Assembly: GCA_011090425.1 (NCBI GenBank)
Contig: PHGD01000038.1
Location: 1 to 35,653 of the forward strand
DNA length: 35,653 nucleotides
Direction: 5' to 3'
Source of the DNA: Nitrospira sp. LK70
GTDB lineage: Bacteria > Nitrospirota > Nitrospiria > Nitrospirales > Nitrospiraceae
A program made the translations under genes and the position numbers. The notes under the pieces were generated by a model. The model had not been told where the DNA came from. It did not search any database and saw nothing but the letters and a program-made list of their open reading frames with translations. This document shows positions 1 to 7,633 of this stretch, one piece after another (within the stretch, counting starts at the first letter, position 1; the number at the start of each line of letters is the position of its first letter).

Positions 1-2
1 AC

Positions 3-131
3 GCGATGAGTGAGGGACTCAATAGCCAGATTCAGAAGATCAAGAGCATGGCCTGCGGTTTCCGAAACATCGAGCACTTCAAGACGGCGATTTACTTCCA
101 CTGCGGAGGGCTCGACCTGTACCCATGCTAA
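3..131 (+). CDS. C-terminal end of an ISL3-like transposase (partial)
   Basis: This is an open frame entering from the left edge and ending at TAA 129-131. It encodes about 42 residues including [26 protein letters not shown] and a final G-L-D-L-Y-P-C. From knowledge of DDE transposases, the E-G-L-N-S / A-C-G-F-R-N / G-L-D-L-Y-P pattern is the extreme C-terminus of ISL3-type enzymes, containing the catalytic Glu region. Only the tail is in the window, so whether the full element is intact cannot be told. No terminal inverted repeat of ISL3 type is visible in the following 100 bases, which suggests the right end of the element has been lost. Confidence 0.72.
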   Translation, partial: AMSEGLNSQIQKIKSMACGFRNIEHFKTAIYFHCGGLDLYPC

Positions 132-305
132 ACCCAGAAGCGCCTGAATTTTCAGGTCATCTCGTATCTCGAACAGATGACGCACAGCGTCCCGGTAGAT
201 ATCGACGCCCTCCTGGCTCGTGCTCGGGCACTTCGTCGTATCCCGAAAGGCCTCAAAGTGACGGATCGGTTACTGGGAGAGCTAAAAGTAGCTGGTCGGC
301 CATGA
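132..305 (+). pseudogene. Unrecognised coding-like fragment fused in frame behind the transposase stop
   Basis: Immediately after the transposase TAA the same frame stays open for 57 codons to TGA 303-305. It reads like protein (R-L-N-F-Q-V-I-S-Y-L-E-Q-M, then V-P-V-D-I-D-A-L-L-A-R-A-R, then I-P-K-G-L-K-V-T-D-R-L-L-G-E-L). The only in-frame ATG is internal (177-179) and there is no convincing ribosome binding site. It is probably the C-terminal remnant of a small gene, truncated when the mobile element inserted or decayed. I do not recognise the family. An antitoxin-like helical protein is possible given the toxin-antitoxin genes nearby, but that is a guess. Confidence 0.3.
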
Positions 306-521
306 TCGTGGCTGGTAGGAGGGCATTGAGTTGGAGACTCGCAGCCGCATACTTTAGCGACGCACGATACATGATCCGACCCTACATTTTCGCACATCGT
401 AGCTTCTCACCATCTGCGTTTGTTGGCTGAGGGTAGAAGGACAATGACACCGTTGCTAGATTCCTGAAGCGCAAAGGTATCCGAGCCCGTAACTTCATGC
501 CTCTCCCCTGAATTAAGGCGG
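306..521. other. Gap between gene fragments, no gene seen
   Basis: About 215 bases without a supportable gene. A 24-codon stretch at 437-511 on the plus strand looks weakly protein-like (R-F-L-K-R-K-G-I-R-A-R-N-F) but lacks a start codon and is preceded by a stop at 434-436, so it is at most another gene remnant. Confidence 0.4.
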
Positions 522-524
522 TTT

Positions 525-1334
525 TTGAGGCCTCAAGCGGCGCTGCTCGCAAAGTTGAGCAATGATCGGCTTTCGCATCAAGATCGGCTGCTGATCGGTC
601 AAAAATTGGCGGAGTTTGGTGATACGCGACCAGGCGTCGTGGTCAAGCACGGCCTGCCTGATATTGCATGGGTCGATATTCCCGAGGGACAGGTGAAATT
701 GGAGAAGATCGATCATGTCTTCAAGGTCAACCCCTTCCGGATCGCCAAATATCCGGTGACCAACGAACAGTTCGAGGCGTTTCTCAAGGCAGAGGACGGG
801 TATCGAAACAAGGAGTGGTGGAAGGATATAGAACAGAGCCATGAAACGTTGAAGCCGAGATGGTAGGAGGACAATTCTCCTCGGGGAATGGTTGACTGGT
901 ACGAAGCCGTCTTCTTTTGCCGCTGGCTCAGTATCAAGACCGGCACCAGCATTCGTCTTCCCACCGAACGGGAATGGCAGCAGGCAGCCACGGGAGGAGA
1001 TCCACAGCGCGAGTATCCGTGGGAAGGCGAGTGGGATGCGTCCCTGTGTAATAGCCACGAAAGCCGACTGAATCGGACGACAGCTGTCAGCATCTATCCG
1101 AGCGGAGCCACGCAGCAAGGTGTGCTGGATATGATAGGCAACGTCTGGCAGTGGTGTTTGAACGCCTATGACAAACTGGACACAACGATCACGACAGGCG
1201 GCAAGCGTGTGATCCGCGGCGGTTCCTGGAGCAACGTTCCGGGGAACTTGCGTGCATCGCACCGGGGCAGTGGCGCCGCCGTCAACCGGGACGACGGCAT
1301 TGGCTTCCGTCTTGCCCAGGACATTGAGCCCTAA
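525..1334 (+). pseudogene. FGE/sulfatase-modifying-factor domain protein, interrupted by an in-frame TAG
   Basis: Two reading-frame segments in the same frame (525-866 and 867-1334) are separated only by TAG 864-866, at a place where the family usually has Gln (R-W-[stop]-E-D-N-S-P-R-G-M-V-D-W). Together they form a 269-codon formylglycine-generating-enzyme fold: W-V-D-I-P-E-G, F-R-I-A-K-Y-P-V-T-N-E-Q-F near residue 75, W-Y-E-A-V-F-F-C-R-W-L, R-L-P-T-E-R-E-W-Q-Q-A-A, G-N-V-W-Q-W, R-G-G-S-W, and a terminal G-F-R-L-A-Q. The cysteine pair used by true formylglycine-generating enzymes after G-G-S-W is absent, so this is a non-catalytic, ligand-binding type of the fold. The frame is open upstream of the TTG at 525 with no good start, so the N-terminus is probably missing. 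In related bacterial proteins this fold follows a signalling or NTPase domain. Confidence 0.8.
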
Positions 1335-1411
1335 CCCTTTACGCTTTGCTCTTTGACTCTTTGCATCCGAGTCCGCCGGGCGAATGCAGCCTGCAATAGT
1401 GTTGCGTCCTC

Positions 1412-1479
1412 ATCCGTTCGCCCTTCGACCAGCCTGCCCTGAGTGTATCGAAGGGGTCAGGGCAAGCCTGTCAAAACAT
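1412..1479. repeat. REP-like extragenic palindrome
   Basis: CCCTTCGA at 1421-1428 is exactly complementary to TCGAAGGG at 1448-1455, and the flanks (CAGCCTGCCCTGA at 1430-1442 against TCAGGGCAAGCCTG at 1457-1470) form a second, imperfect inverted pair. The words TTCGCCCTTCGAC and CCTGCCCTGAG resemble a class of intergenic repetitive palindromes seen in many environmental bacterial genomes. No poly-T follows, so a terminator role is unlikely. Copy number cannot be checked here. Confidence 0.5.
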
Positions 1480-1574
1480 GAGTCGGCCTGGGCACAGGCT
1501 TATCGGTATGTCCAAAAAGCAGGACTGGTTAATTTGCCTGTGGCGTGGAGCGCCTGACGTGCTTATGAAGGATG

Positions 1575-1763
1575 CTAGCGCTCAGGCCTTGATAAGGCCA
1601 GGCCTTCCTTGGCGGCGCGCCGCTCCAGCATTTCCAGGTCAGCGGTCGCTAACCGGATATTGATCCGGGCGTTCTCGATCCTGTAGCGTCGGGCGCCACG
1701 CAAGCGCGCGCAACCGCTGGTGGTCAATGGCCCCGGCCCTTTTTCCTGTCTCCGGTTAGCCAA
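1575..1763 (-). pseudogene. Remnant of a ribbon-helix-helix (CopG/BrnA-like) antitoxin
   Basis: The minus-strand frame has a core N-A-R-I-N-I-R-L-A-T-A-D-L-E-M-L-E-R-R-A-A-K-E-G-L. This matches the strand-helix part of ribbon-helix-helix antitoxins in which (R/K)-D-A-R-(I/V)-N-I-R is followed by E-G-(I/L)-P-Y-Q-T-L-I. Here the sequence departs from that pattern straight after E-G-L (A-L-S-R-P-E-R, stop), so the second helix is lost, and the first 30 residues are low-quality. No partner toxin is visible beside it. I read it as a decayed antitoxin rather than a working gene. Confidence 0.5.
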
Positions 1764-1870
1764 CTACGTAGCTGACAGCAAGTAGGTGAGGGCCTGAACG
1801 GTCTCTCATGATCCGCTTTCACGACGCGACGTGCTCGCACAGCATGTTTATAAGTTGTGCAATGACCATC

Positions 1871-1899
1871 TTGCGGGCCAGAATCAAACCTGGTAATGT
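1871..1899 (+). promoter_or_regulatory. Candidate promoter for the toxin-antitoxin pair
   Basis: TTGCGG (1871-1876) and TAATGT (1894-1899) are spaced by 17 bases, and the -10 is preceded by TG-G, an extended -10 feature. The antitoxin ATG is 30 bases further on, behind a strong GAGGAGG at 1919-1925. Inferred from pattern only. Confidence 0.35.
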
Positions 1900-1929
1900 C
1901 TATACAACTGCCATACGTGAGGAGGCTAG

Positions 1930-2211
1930 ATGAGCGCCAGCAGTTTGCTTCGGAACGCCAAGCCGGTCAATGTGCGAGAAGCACAGGCACGGCTCTCAAA
2001 ACTGATTCGCTCGAAGTCTCCCTCAATGGTCTTATCTCATGGTAAACCGGTCTCGTTCCTTGTGCCCTACGAAGATATGTTGGACTTGATCGAGACTCTG
2101 GATGAACTGAAGGACAAGAAGCTCCTCGGTGAAATTGAAAGGACGCGTGCCGAATACACCCAAGGCAAACCGGTTCCTGCCGAACGTCTTTTCAAAAAAA
2201 TGGGGCTGTAG
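1930..2211 (+). CDS. Phd/YefM-family antitoxin
   Basis: A 93-residue protein. The N-terminal half has the Phd/YefM DNA-binding pattern: V-N-V-R-E-A-Q-A-R-L-S-K-L-I followed by G-K-P-V-S-F-L-V-P-Y-E-D. The C-terminal half (L-D-E-L-K-D-K-K-L onward) is charged and probably the unstructured toxin-wrapping segment. Members bind their own promoter as dimers and neutralise a RelE/ParE toxin. The start is well supported by GAGGAGG seven bases upstream and by family length. The toxin gene begins directly at the next base after its TAG, so the two are surely co-translated. It looks intact. Confidence 0.85.
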   Translation: MSASSLLRNAKPVNVREAQARLSKLIRSKSPSMVLSHGKPVSFLVPYEDMLDLIETLDELKDKKLLGEIERTRAEYTQGKPVPAERLFKKMGL

Positions 2212-2511
2212 TTGCCCTACGAAGTTGTCTTTCCGAGTGAACGAGTCGAGCGGGCGTTTCAGAAGTCGTTAGAGCAGATTTCCGCCGACTACCGTGAAGC
2301 CATTGTCACCGCCATCCGATCCCTTGCAACGAATCTGAAACCTCAAGGCAAACGGACCAAAAAGCTCACTGGTCAGCTCATTGTGTTGCAATTCACGGCT
2401 CAATACCGCCTCCGCATCGGCCCTTACCGGATCCTGTACGATGTCGATGATCAACGAAAGAAAGTGGTGATCTTAAAACTGGCCAAGCGGGACGAGCGCA
2501 CATACAAGTAA
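2212..2511 (+). CDS. RelE/ParE-family toxin
   Basis: A 99-residue protein with the RelE/ParE fold signature: Y-E-V-V-F at the start, R-A-F-Q-K-S-L, then K-K-L-T-G, Y-R-L-R-I-G-P-Y-R-I-L-Y-D-V-D and a terminal V-V-I-L-K-L-A-K-R-D-E-R-T-Y-K. RelE members cut ribosome-bound mRNA and ParE members poison gyrase; which applies cannot be decided from the sequence. The start is a TTG placed immediately after the antitoxin stop with no spacer, so translation must depend on coupling to the antitoxin, a usual way to keep toxin output below antitoxin output. No disruption is seen. Confidence 0.83.
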   Translation: MPYEVVFPSERVERAFQKSLEQISADYREAIVTAIRSLATNLKPQGKRTKKLTGQLIVLQFTAQYRLRIGPYRILYDVDDQRKKVVILKLAKRDERTYK

Positions 2512-2573
2512 CGGATCAGACAGAAGGGAACCGTACGAGGTCGTGGAAATGAGAATTCCGTCAGGCAATTCTG

Positions 2574-2603
2574 TTGACGGAGTCGGTTGATCTGACGTAT
2601 CGT
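2574..2603 (+). promoter_or_regulatory. Weak candidate promoter upstream of ispH
   Basis: TTGACG (2574-2579) followed 18 bases later by TATCGT (2598-2603), in the 150-base gap between the toxin gene and ispH. A second TTGACA at 2615-2620 has no -10 partner. Pattern only. Confidence 0.27.
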
Positions 2604-2661
2604 GAACCTTCATATTGACAGCACGACCTGGTAGAGCCTGGCCGAAGGAGCTACGACGACT

Positions 2662-3624
2662 ATGAAGATCTATCTCGCCAATCCCCGTGGGTTTTGCGCC
2701 GGTGTCGATCGGGCGATCGACATTGTGGATCTGTCGCTCAAGAAATACGGCGCGCCCATTTATGTTCGTCACGAGATCGTCCATAGTCGCCATGTCGTGA
2801 ATTCGCTCCGGCAAAAGGGCGCGGTCTTCGTGGAGGAATTGAACGAAGTGCCGGAAGGGTCGGTCGTGATCTTCAGCGCACATGGCGTGGCGAAGTCGGT
2901 CTGGGATGAGGCGAATCAGCGTCGTCTGCATGTGATCGACGCGACCTGCCCGCTGGTGATCAAGGTTCACAACGAAGTGAACCGTGATTATACCCAGGGA
3001 TACGATCTGATCTTAATCGGTCACGCTGGCCACCCGGAAGTGATCGGGACGCTGGGTCAGATTCCCGACAAGTTTCACTTGGTGTCGTCGGTCAAAGATG
3101 TCGAAGAGCTGAAAGTGGAGAATACCGTCAACCTGTCGTATGTCACACAGACGACGTTGAGCGTCGATGAATGTCGGGACATCGTCGGTGCGCTGCATCA
3201 GCGGTTTCCGAATATCAAGGGTCCGCATCAGGAAGATATCTGTTACGCGACGCAAAACCGGCAGAATGCGGTCAAAGAATTATCTCGCTTGGTGGATGTC
3301 ATTCTGGTCATCGGGTCGCCGAACAGCTCCAATTCCAATCGTCTGCGCGAACTGGGAGAGCAGTGCGGGATTCCCTCTTATCTCATCGATTCAGCCGCCG
3401 ACATCGATCCTGCGTGGCTGCAGAGGGCCAAGGCAGTCGGGATTGCGGCCGGTGCCTCAGCCCCGGAAATCCTGGTTACGGAAGTAGTGGCCTCCTTGAG
3501 AGCCTCGGAGCCATCGGAAGTTGAAGAGCTGACGGTCATTGAGGAAGATGTCGAGTTCCTGCTGCCGAAGGAACTTGTCCAGATAGAATCCTCGAAGAAG
3601 TCGGTAGCCGGCGTCGCCGGCTAG
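2662..3624 (+). CDS. ispH: 4-hydroxy-3-methylbut-2-enyl diphosphate reductase
   Basis: Last step of the MEP (non-mevalonate) isoprenoid pathway: reduces HMBPP to IPP and DMAPP using a 4Fe-4S cluster in the cytosol. The three cluster cysteines are at C12 (R-G-F-C-A-G), C96 (D-A-T-C-P-L-V) and C194 ([11 protein letters not shown]). Substrate residues are also in place: H41, H74, H124 and the proton-donor E126 (G-H-A-G-H-P-E-V). The 320-residue length matches the family, with a short acidic C-terminal tail. The ATG is preceded by GAAGGAG at 2644-2650. The gene stands alone between the toxin pair and smc, with a 150-base upstream gap and a 180-base downstream gap, so it probably has its own promoter. 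A perfect hairpin overlaps its stop codon. Confidence 0.97.
   Translation: MKIYLANPRGFCAGVDRAIDIVDLSLKKYGAPIYVRHEIVHSRHVVNSLRQKGAVFVEELNEVPEGSVVIFSAHGVAKSVWDEANQRRLHVIDATCPLVIKVHNEVNRDYTQGYDLILIGHAGHPEVIGTLGQIPDKFHLVSSVKDVEELKVENTVNLSYVTQTTLSVDECRDIVGALHQRFPNIKGPHQEDICYATQNRQNAVKELSRLVDVILVIGSPNSSNSNRLRELGEQCGIPSYLIDSAADIDPAWLQRAKAVGIAAGASAPEILVTEVVASLRASEPSEVEELTVIEEDVEFLLPKELVQIESSKKSVAGVAG
3605..3623. repeat. Perfect hairpin at the ispH stop codon
   Basis: TAGCCGGC (3605-3612), loop GTC, GCCGGCTA (3616-3623): an 8-base perfect stem whose 3' arm includes part of the ispH TAG. No T-run follows, so it is not a classical intrinsic terminator. It may protect the mRNA 3' end or simply reflect the Val-Ala-Gly codons there. 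Confidence 0.5.
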
Positions 3625-3653
3625 CTGATGTTTCCATCCGCACATATCTCCAA

Positions 3654-3678
3654 ATGGCCCTATATATTGTAGGGCCAT
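3654..3678. repeat. Perfect 9-bp inverted repeat between ispH and smc
   Basis: ATGGCCCTA (3654-3662), loop TATATTG, TAGGGCCAT (3670-3678). It lies 30 bases after ispH and just before a -10-like TATACAAT at 3693-3700 in the smc upstream region. With no T-tract it fits an operator or a bidirectional processing or termination hairpin better than a standard terminator. Confidence 0.55.
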
Positions 3679-3805
3679 ATCGATTCTCCCACTATACAAT
3701 GTGTTTTGTTTTTGATTTCTCAGAACCCTTGTGGTACAAGGACCAGCGGTTTGTATTCCTGGGAAGGAAGAAGGCTGTGCCTGTTCGTAATTTTAAGGTG
3801 AACTG

Positions 3806-6800
3806 ATGCATTTGAAATCGTTGAACCTGTTGGGTTTCAAGTCGTTTGCTGAAGCCAAGATCGAGTTTCCCGAAGGGGTCACCGCGATCGTTGGGCCGAA
3901 TGGGAGTGGAAAGAGCAACGTCGTCGATGCCATCCTGTGGGTGCTGGGCGAGCAAAGCACCAAAACGCTCAGAAGCGAAAAGATGGAAGACGTCATTTTT
4001 AACGGCACCGAACTCCGAAAGCCTTTGGGGATGGCGGAAGTGTCGTTGGTGATCGGCGGGCTTGATCCCGCGATAATGAAACTGGATGGGAGCTCCGGAC
4101 TTCCGAATGAACTGACTGAGGCGCACGAGATCATGATTACTCGCCGTTTGTACCGCAGCGGCGAGAGCGAGTATCTCATCAACAAGATTCAGTGCCGGCT
4201 GAAGGATATCCGGAGTTTGTTGCTCGACACGAGGGCTGGCAGCAAAGGACATACTGTCATTGCTCAGGGCCAGATCGACCAGATCTTGAATGCGTCGCCG
4301 CAAGAGCGGCGCGAGCTTATCGAGGAGACCGCGGGCATCGTCCGTTATAAGAAGCAAAAGGCCGAGGCACTGCGGAAGCTCGAAGCGACGCAGCAAAATC
4401 TCCTGCGTGTCCGAGACATCGTGGCGGAGGTCAAGAAGCAGCTCAATTCTTTGGAGCGTCAAGCTCGCCAGGCGCGCACGTTTCAGGCGTTGCAGGGTGA
4501 GGCGCGCGGAATCGAAGTGACATTGTTGACCAGGGAATTCAGAGTATTACGACAGTCCTTGCGGGAGGCGGAGACTGAAGTTCTGAACCTGGATCAACAG
4601 GAATCTGAGAAGGAGGCCGAACAGGCTCGGTCCACGACGGCACTCGAACAGGCGCGGCTTGATGCGATTGCGACCGCCGATTCCATCGGGAAGATTCGAG
4701 AAGAACTGGTGGCGGTCGAACAACAGCAGGCTCAGGCGTTGACCGCGGCGGAGGTCGAACGAAACCGAGGGCTGCTGTTCAGCCAACAGCAGGCACAGGA
4801 AGCGGCTGAGCTGGAAGAACTGGTCCGATCACAGGAGAATCTGGCCGCCGCGCTTCAAACCATCGAGTCGTCATTGACGTCGGTTGAAGAGGAGATGGCG
4901 ATACGAGATCGGGCTCTCGTTGAACTCGATGCGGAGATGGCGCGCTTGCTCCACCAACGGGTTGCGGCCGTCGCAGAGGAGGAGCGAGGCCGCAAAGATG
5001 TCCTGCAACTGGCTATTCTTGTCGCAAATACCGAACAAGGCCTCTCGCAATTGGCCCAGCGAATGGAAGATCTTGCGGGCCGTGGATCTCGCTTGTCGTC
5101 GGAACGGGACGAATTGCGGAGCCAACGTGAATCGACGATCGATCGCCACGAGGTGTTGCGCAAGGAATATGGAGAGGCGGACCGCCTTGTTTCGCAACTG
5201 CGGACGGAACGGGGAACTGTGCAAGAGGAGGCTGCTCAAGCGACCGGCGCCCTCCAGTCGTTGGATCAGGTGGTCTTACGACGTTCGGAAGAGCTGGCGG
5301 GAATGGATTCGCGCCTTGAGGCATTGCAGAGTGTCGTTCGCGAGGAGATGGGCTACGGGCGGCAGGGGGCTCAGCAAGGTCCCGCCCTGAAGTCTTGTGA
5401 CGGAGTGCGGGATGCGGTGGCCGAATGGCTGATGATCCCATCAGGGATGGAACGAGCGGTTGAGGCGGTGCTGGGGGAGCGCGTGCGAGGGTGGTTTGTG
5501 GATGAACCGTCCGTCGGGCGGCAGTTGATCCGTTTTCTCCAGGAGGAGGCGCTGGGACGAGGCAGTTTTATTCCCCAGCGCCCGCGATGGGAAGGCGGGC
5601 GGGCTCATGACTGGTGGCCGTCGATCGCAACGCAGCCCGGCGTCATCGGGCTCGCCGCGGATCTGGTCCAGACGGACGCGGCCCGAACGGCGGCTCGCGA
5701 TTCGCTGTTCGATCGCGTCGTCATTGTTCGATCATTGGACCAGGCGATGCAGTTGTGGGAGCAACAAGCGTGGAGCGCTCCGAACGGTCCCATCCTGGCG
5801 ACCCTGGATGGTGAGGTGGTGGATGCATCCGGTATCGTGACGGGCGGCCAGGTACAAGGCACGCCGGGTCTGCTCGAACGCCGACGCGAAGTGATCGATC
5901 TTGAAGCCAAACGTCACTTGCTTGTCCTGGAGCTCGATCAGAACAAGCAACAGCGAGAGCTGGTGTTTGCCCAGATCCAGTCGCTCACCGAGCGGGACCG
6001 CCAACTCGGCGATGCGCTTCGTGAGGCCGAAATGCAGAATCTGTCGCTGCGCAAGGATGAAGAAAAACTTCAGCATGTGCTGAACGATCTTGATCATCGA
6101 CTCACCGGGATGGAGACGGAAATTCAACAAGGGATCAGCGAAGGGCGGCGGTTGGAACAAGAGTCGCACTCGATCCAGGCCCGATTGGGTCAGTGGCTTG
6201 CTGAGAAGAGCGGACAGGAAACGATGTTGGGAAGGGTGCGCGAGCGACTGGGGCTGCTCGATCAAAATATAAGAACGCACCAGGAACGTGTGACGGAGGC
6301 GAAGCTGACAGCGGAAGGGTTGCGGGCCAAGCGGGAACATGAGCAGCTGAACCGGTCTCGTGTGGCACAACAGGTTAAGGAGACGGAAGATCGACATGGT
6401 GCATTGGGTGAGCACTTGAACAGTTTGAAGGGACTCATTGAGCAGAGCCGGACAGAACAAGCCCGTCAGGAGGCTTTCTGCCAAGAACTCAGCGTAACCG
6501 CGGGGCAGGTGAAGGGAGAATTGGTCGCCGCTCAGGAACGACAGGCGCAACAGATGGCGACGAGCCACACCCTTGAATCCGGCCTGGAGGAATTGCGACG
6601 AGAGATTTCCGTCATTCGGGATGCTCGGATGACGGTGGAGGTTCGACGAGCGGAAGTTCGTACGCAATTGGGGACGGTCGAAGGAACCTTGTCGGGAACG
6701 TATCAGCTGGATCCGATCACGCTGGTCGATGATCCTGTGAGGTCAGGCGAATCGATCAATCCGGCTGACTCCGCGGCCGTGCAGGAGACCGAACAGCGCT

Positions 6801-7486
6801 CGGATACCGAGTTGAAAGAGCAGTTACAGAAGCTGCGTGATCGGTTGGATCGTATGGGGCCGATCAACCTCGCTGCCATCAGCGAACACCAGGAGCTGGA
6901 GGAGCGCCACAAATTCTTGTCTGACCAGGAGCAGGATCTGTCGACCTCGATTGCATCGCTCAAAGAGATTATTCAACGGATTCACCGAACAACGAAGGAG
7001 ATGTTCGCGGCTACGTACGAGGAATTGCAGCAGAGGTTCACCGAGGTCTTCGGCCAATTCTTCCCCGGCGGGCGGGCGGAACTGCAGTTGGTCGATGAAC
7101 CGCCTCCGGAAAACGGTGAACCGGTCGGCAGTCAGGAACCGGGCATTGAAATTGTGGCACAACCGCCTGGCAAACGACTGAAGAGCATTACCATGCTGTC
7201 GGGCGGAGAAAAGACACTCACGGCGATGGCGCTCCTATTTGCGAGTTTTCTGATCAGGCCGACGCCGTTCTGTTTGTTGGATGAAATCGACGCCCCGCTG
7301 GACGAGGAAAACATCGGCCGATTCACGGGAGTTTTGAAAGAGCTGGCCCAGAACGCGCAGTTCCTCGTCATCACGCACAATAAGCGGACGATGAACATTG
7401 CCGATTCCCTCTTCGGCGTCACGATGGAAGAGCCTGGGGTGTCCAAACTGGTGTCCGTTAGGCTCGGCGATCTGCAGCCAGCCTAG
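3806..7486 (+). CDS. smc: Chromosome segregation ATPase SMC
   Basis: Core of the bacterial condensin that organises and segregates chromosomes, acting with ScpA and ScpB (neither is in this window). The 1226-residue layout is complete. Walker A is G-P-N-G-S-G-K-S (30-37). A first coiled coil is followed by a hinge of about 515-685 (from Y-G-R-Q-G, including A-V-E-A-V-L-G-E-R-V and G-V-I-G-L-A-A-D-L-V), then a second coiled coil. The signature L-S-G-G-E-K begins at 1131 and Walker B (L-L-D-E-I-D-A-P-L-D) covers D1159. The N-terminal M-H-L-K-S-L-N-L-L-G-F-K-S-F is a standard SMC start, and AAGGTGA sits five bases before the ATG. It faces the convergent orf284 across a 147-base gap. Confidence 0.97.
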   Translation: MHLKSLNLLGFKSFAEAKIEFPEGVTAIVGPNGSGKSNVVDAILWVLGEQSTKTLRSEKMEDVIFNGTELRKPLGMAEVSLVIGGLDPAIMKLDGSSGLPNELTEAHEIMITRRLYRSGESEYLINKIQCRLKDIRSLLLDTRAGSKGHTVIAQGQIDQILNASPQERRELIEETAGIVRYKKQKAEALRKLEATQQNLLRVRDIVAEVKKQLNSLERQARQARTFQALQGEARGIEVTLLTREFRVLRQSLREAETEVLNLDQQESEKEAEQARSTTALEQARLDAIATADSIGKIREELVAVEQQQAQALTAAEVERNRGLLFSQQQAQEAAELEELVRSQENLAAALQTIESSLTSVEEEMAIRDRALVELDAEMARLLHQRVAAVAEEERGRKDVLQLAILVANTEQGLSQLAQRMEDLAGRGSRLSSERDELRSQRESTIDRHEVLRKEYGEADRLVSQLRTERGTVQEEAAQATGALQSLDQVVLRRSEELAGMDSRLEALQSVVREEMGYGRQGAQQGPALKSCDGVRDAVAEWLMIPSGMERAVEAVLGERVRGWFVDEPSVGRQLIRFLQEEALGRGSFIPQRPRWEGGRAHDWWPSIATQPGVIGLAADLVQTDAARTAARDSLFDRVVIVRSLDQAMQLWEQQAWSAPNGPILATLDGEVVDASGIVTGGQVQGTPGLLERRREVIDLEAKRHLLVLELDQNKQQRELVFAQIQSLTERDRQLGDALREAEMQNLSLRKDEEKLQHVLNDLDHRLTGMETEIQQGISEGRRLEQESHSIQARLGQWLAEKSGQETMLGRVRERLGLLDQNIRTHQERVTEAKLTAEGLRAKREHEQLNRSRVAQQVKETEDRHGALGEHLNSLKGLIEQSRTEQARQEAFCQELSVTAGQVKGELVAAQERQAQQMATSHTLESGLEELRREISVIRDARMTVEVRRAEVRTQLGTVEGTLSGTYQLDPITLVDDPVRSGESINPADSAAVQETEQRSDTELKEQLQKLRDRLDRMGPINLAAISEHQELEERHKFLSDQEQDLSTSIASLKEIIQRIHRTTKEMFAATYEELQQRFTEVFGQFFPGGRAELQLVDEPPPENGEPVGSQEPGIEIVAQPPGKRLKSITMLSGGEKTLTAMALLFASFLIRPTPFCLLDEIDAPLDEENIGRFTGVLKELAQNAQFLVITHNKRTMNIADSLFGVTMEEPGVSKLVSVRLGDLQPA

Positions 7487-7633
7487 GAGGAGCTTGCCCT
7501 CCGAATTTGAGATGACCCGGACTGGTGAGACCATGAGCTCAGGTCCGGCTGAGTTGCATCGGCATGACAAGCCGATGAGGACGTCCTTCTTCTCCATCAC
7601 GATGATGAGACTCGTTTCGGAGGGTGTAGCCGG
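7487..7633. other. Convergent gap between smc and orf284 with small inverted repeats
   Basis: CATCGGC (7557-7563) pairs with GCCGATG (7571-7577) across ATGACAA, and GTAGCCGGCTAC (7626-7637) is a perfect 12-base palindrome reaching into the 3' end of orf284. Neither is followed by a T-run. They may act as a weak two-way terminator for the converging transcripts, but this is inference. Confidence 0.35.

Larger units (their letters stand above)
1335..1929. other. Intergenic stretch holding a palindrome and an antitoxin remnant
   Basis: Nearly 600 bases with no intact gene. It contains the REP-like palindrome (1412-1479), the minus-strand antitoxin remnant (1575-1763) and the upstream region of the Phd/RelE pair. 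The rest shows no reading frame or structure that I can support. Confidence 0.5.

Noticed and set aside
437..511. Short protein-like stretch (R-F-L-K-R-K-G-I-R-A-R-N-F)
   Set aside because: Only about 24 codons, no start and a stop just upstream; cannot be supported as a gene.
5732..6667. 311-codon minus-strand frame within smc
   Set aside because: An antisense shadow of the smc coiled-coil region; composition follows the complementary codons of Glu/Gln-rich coils.
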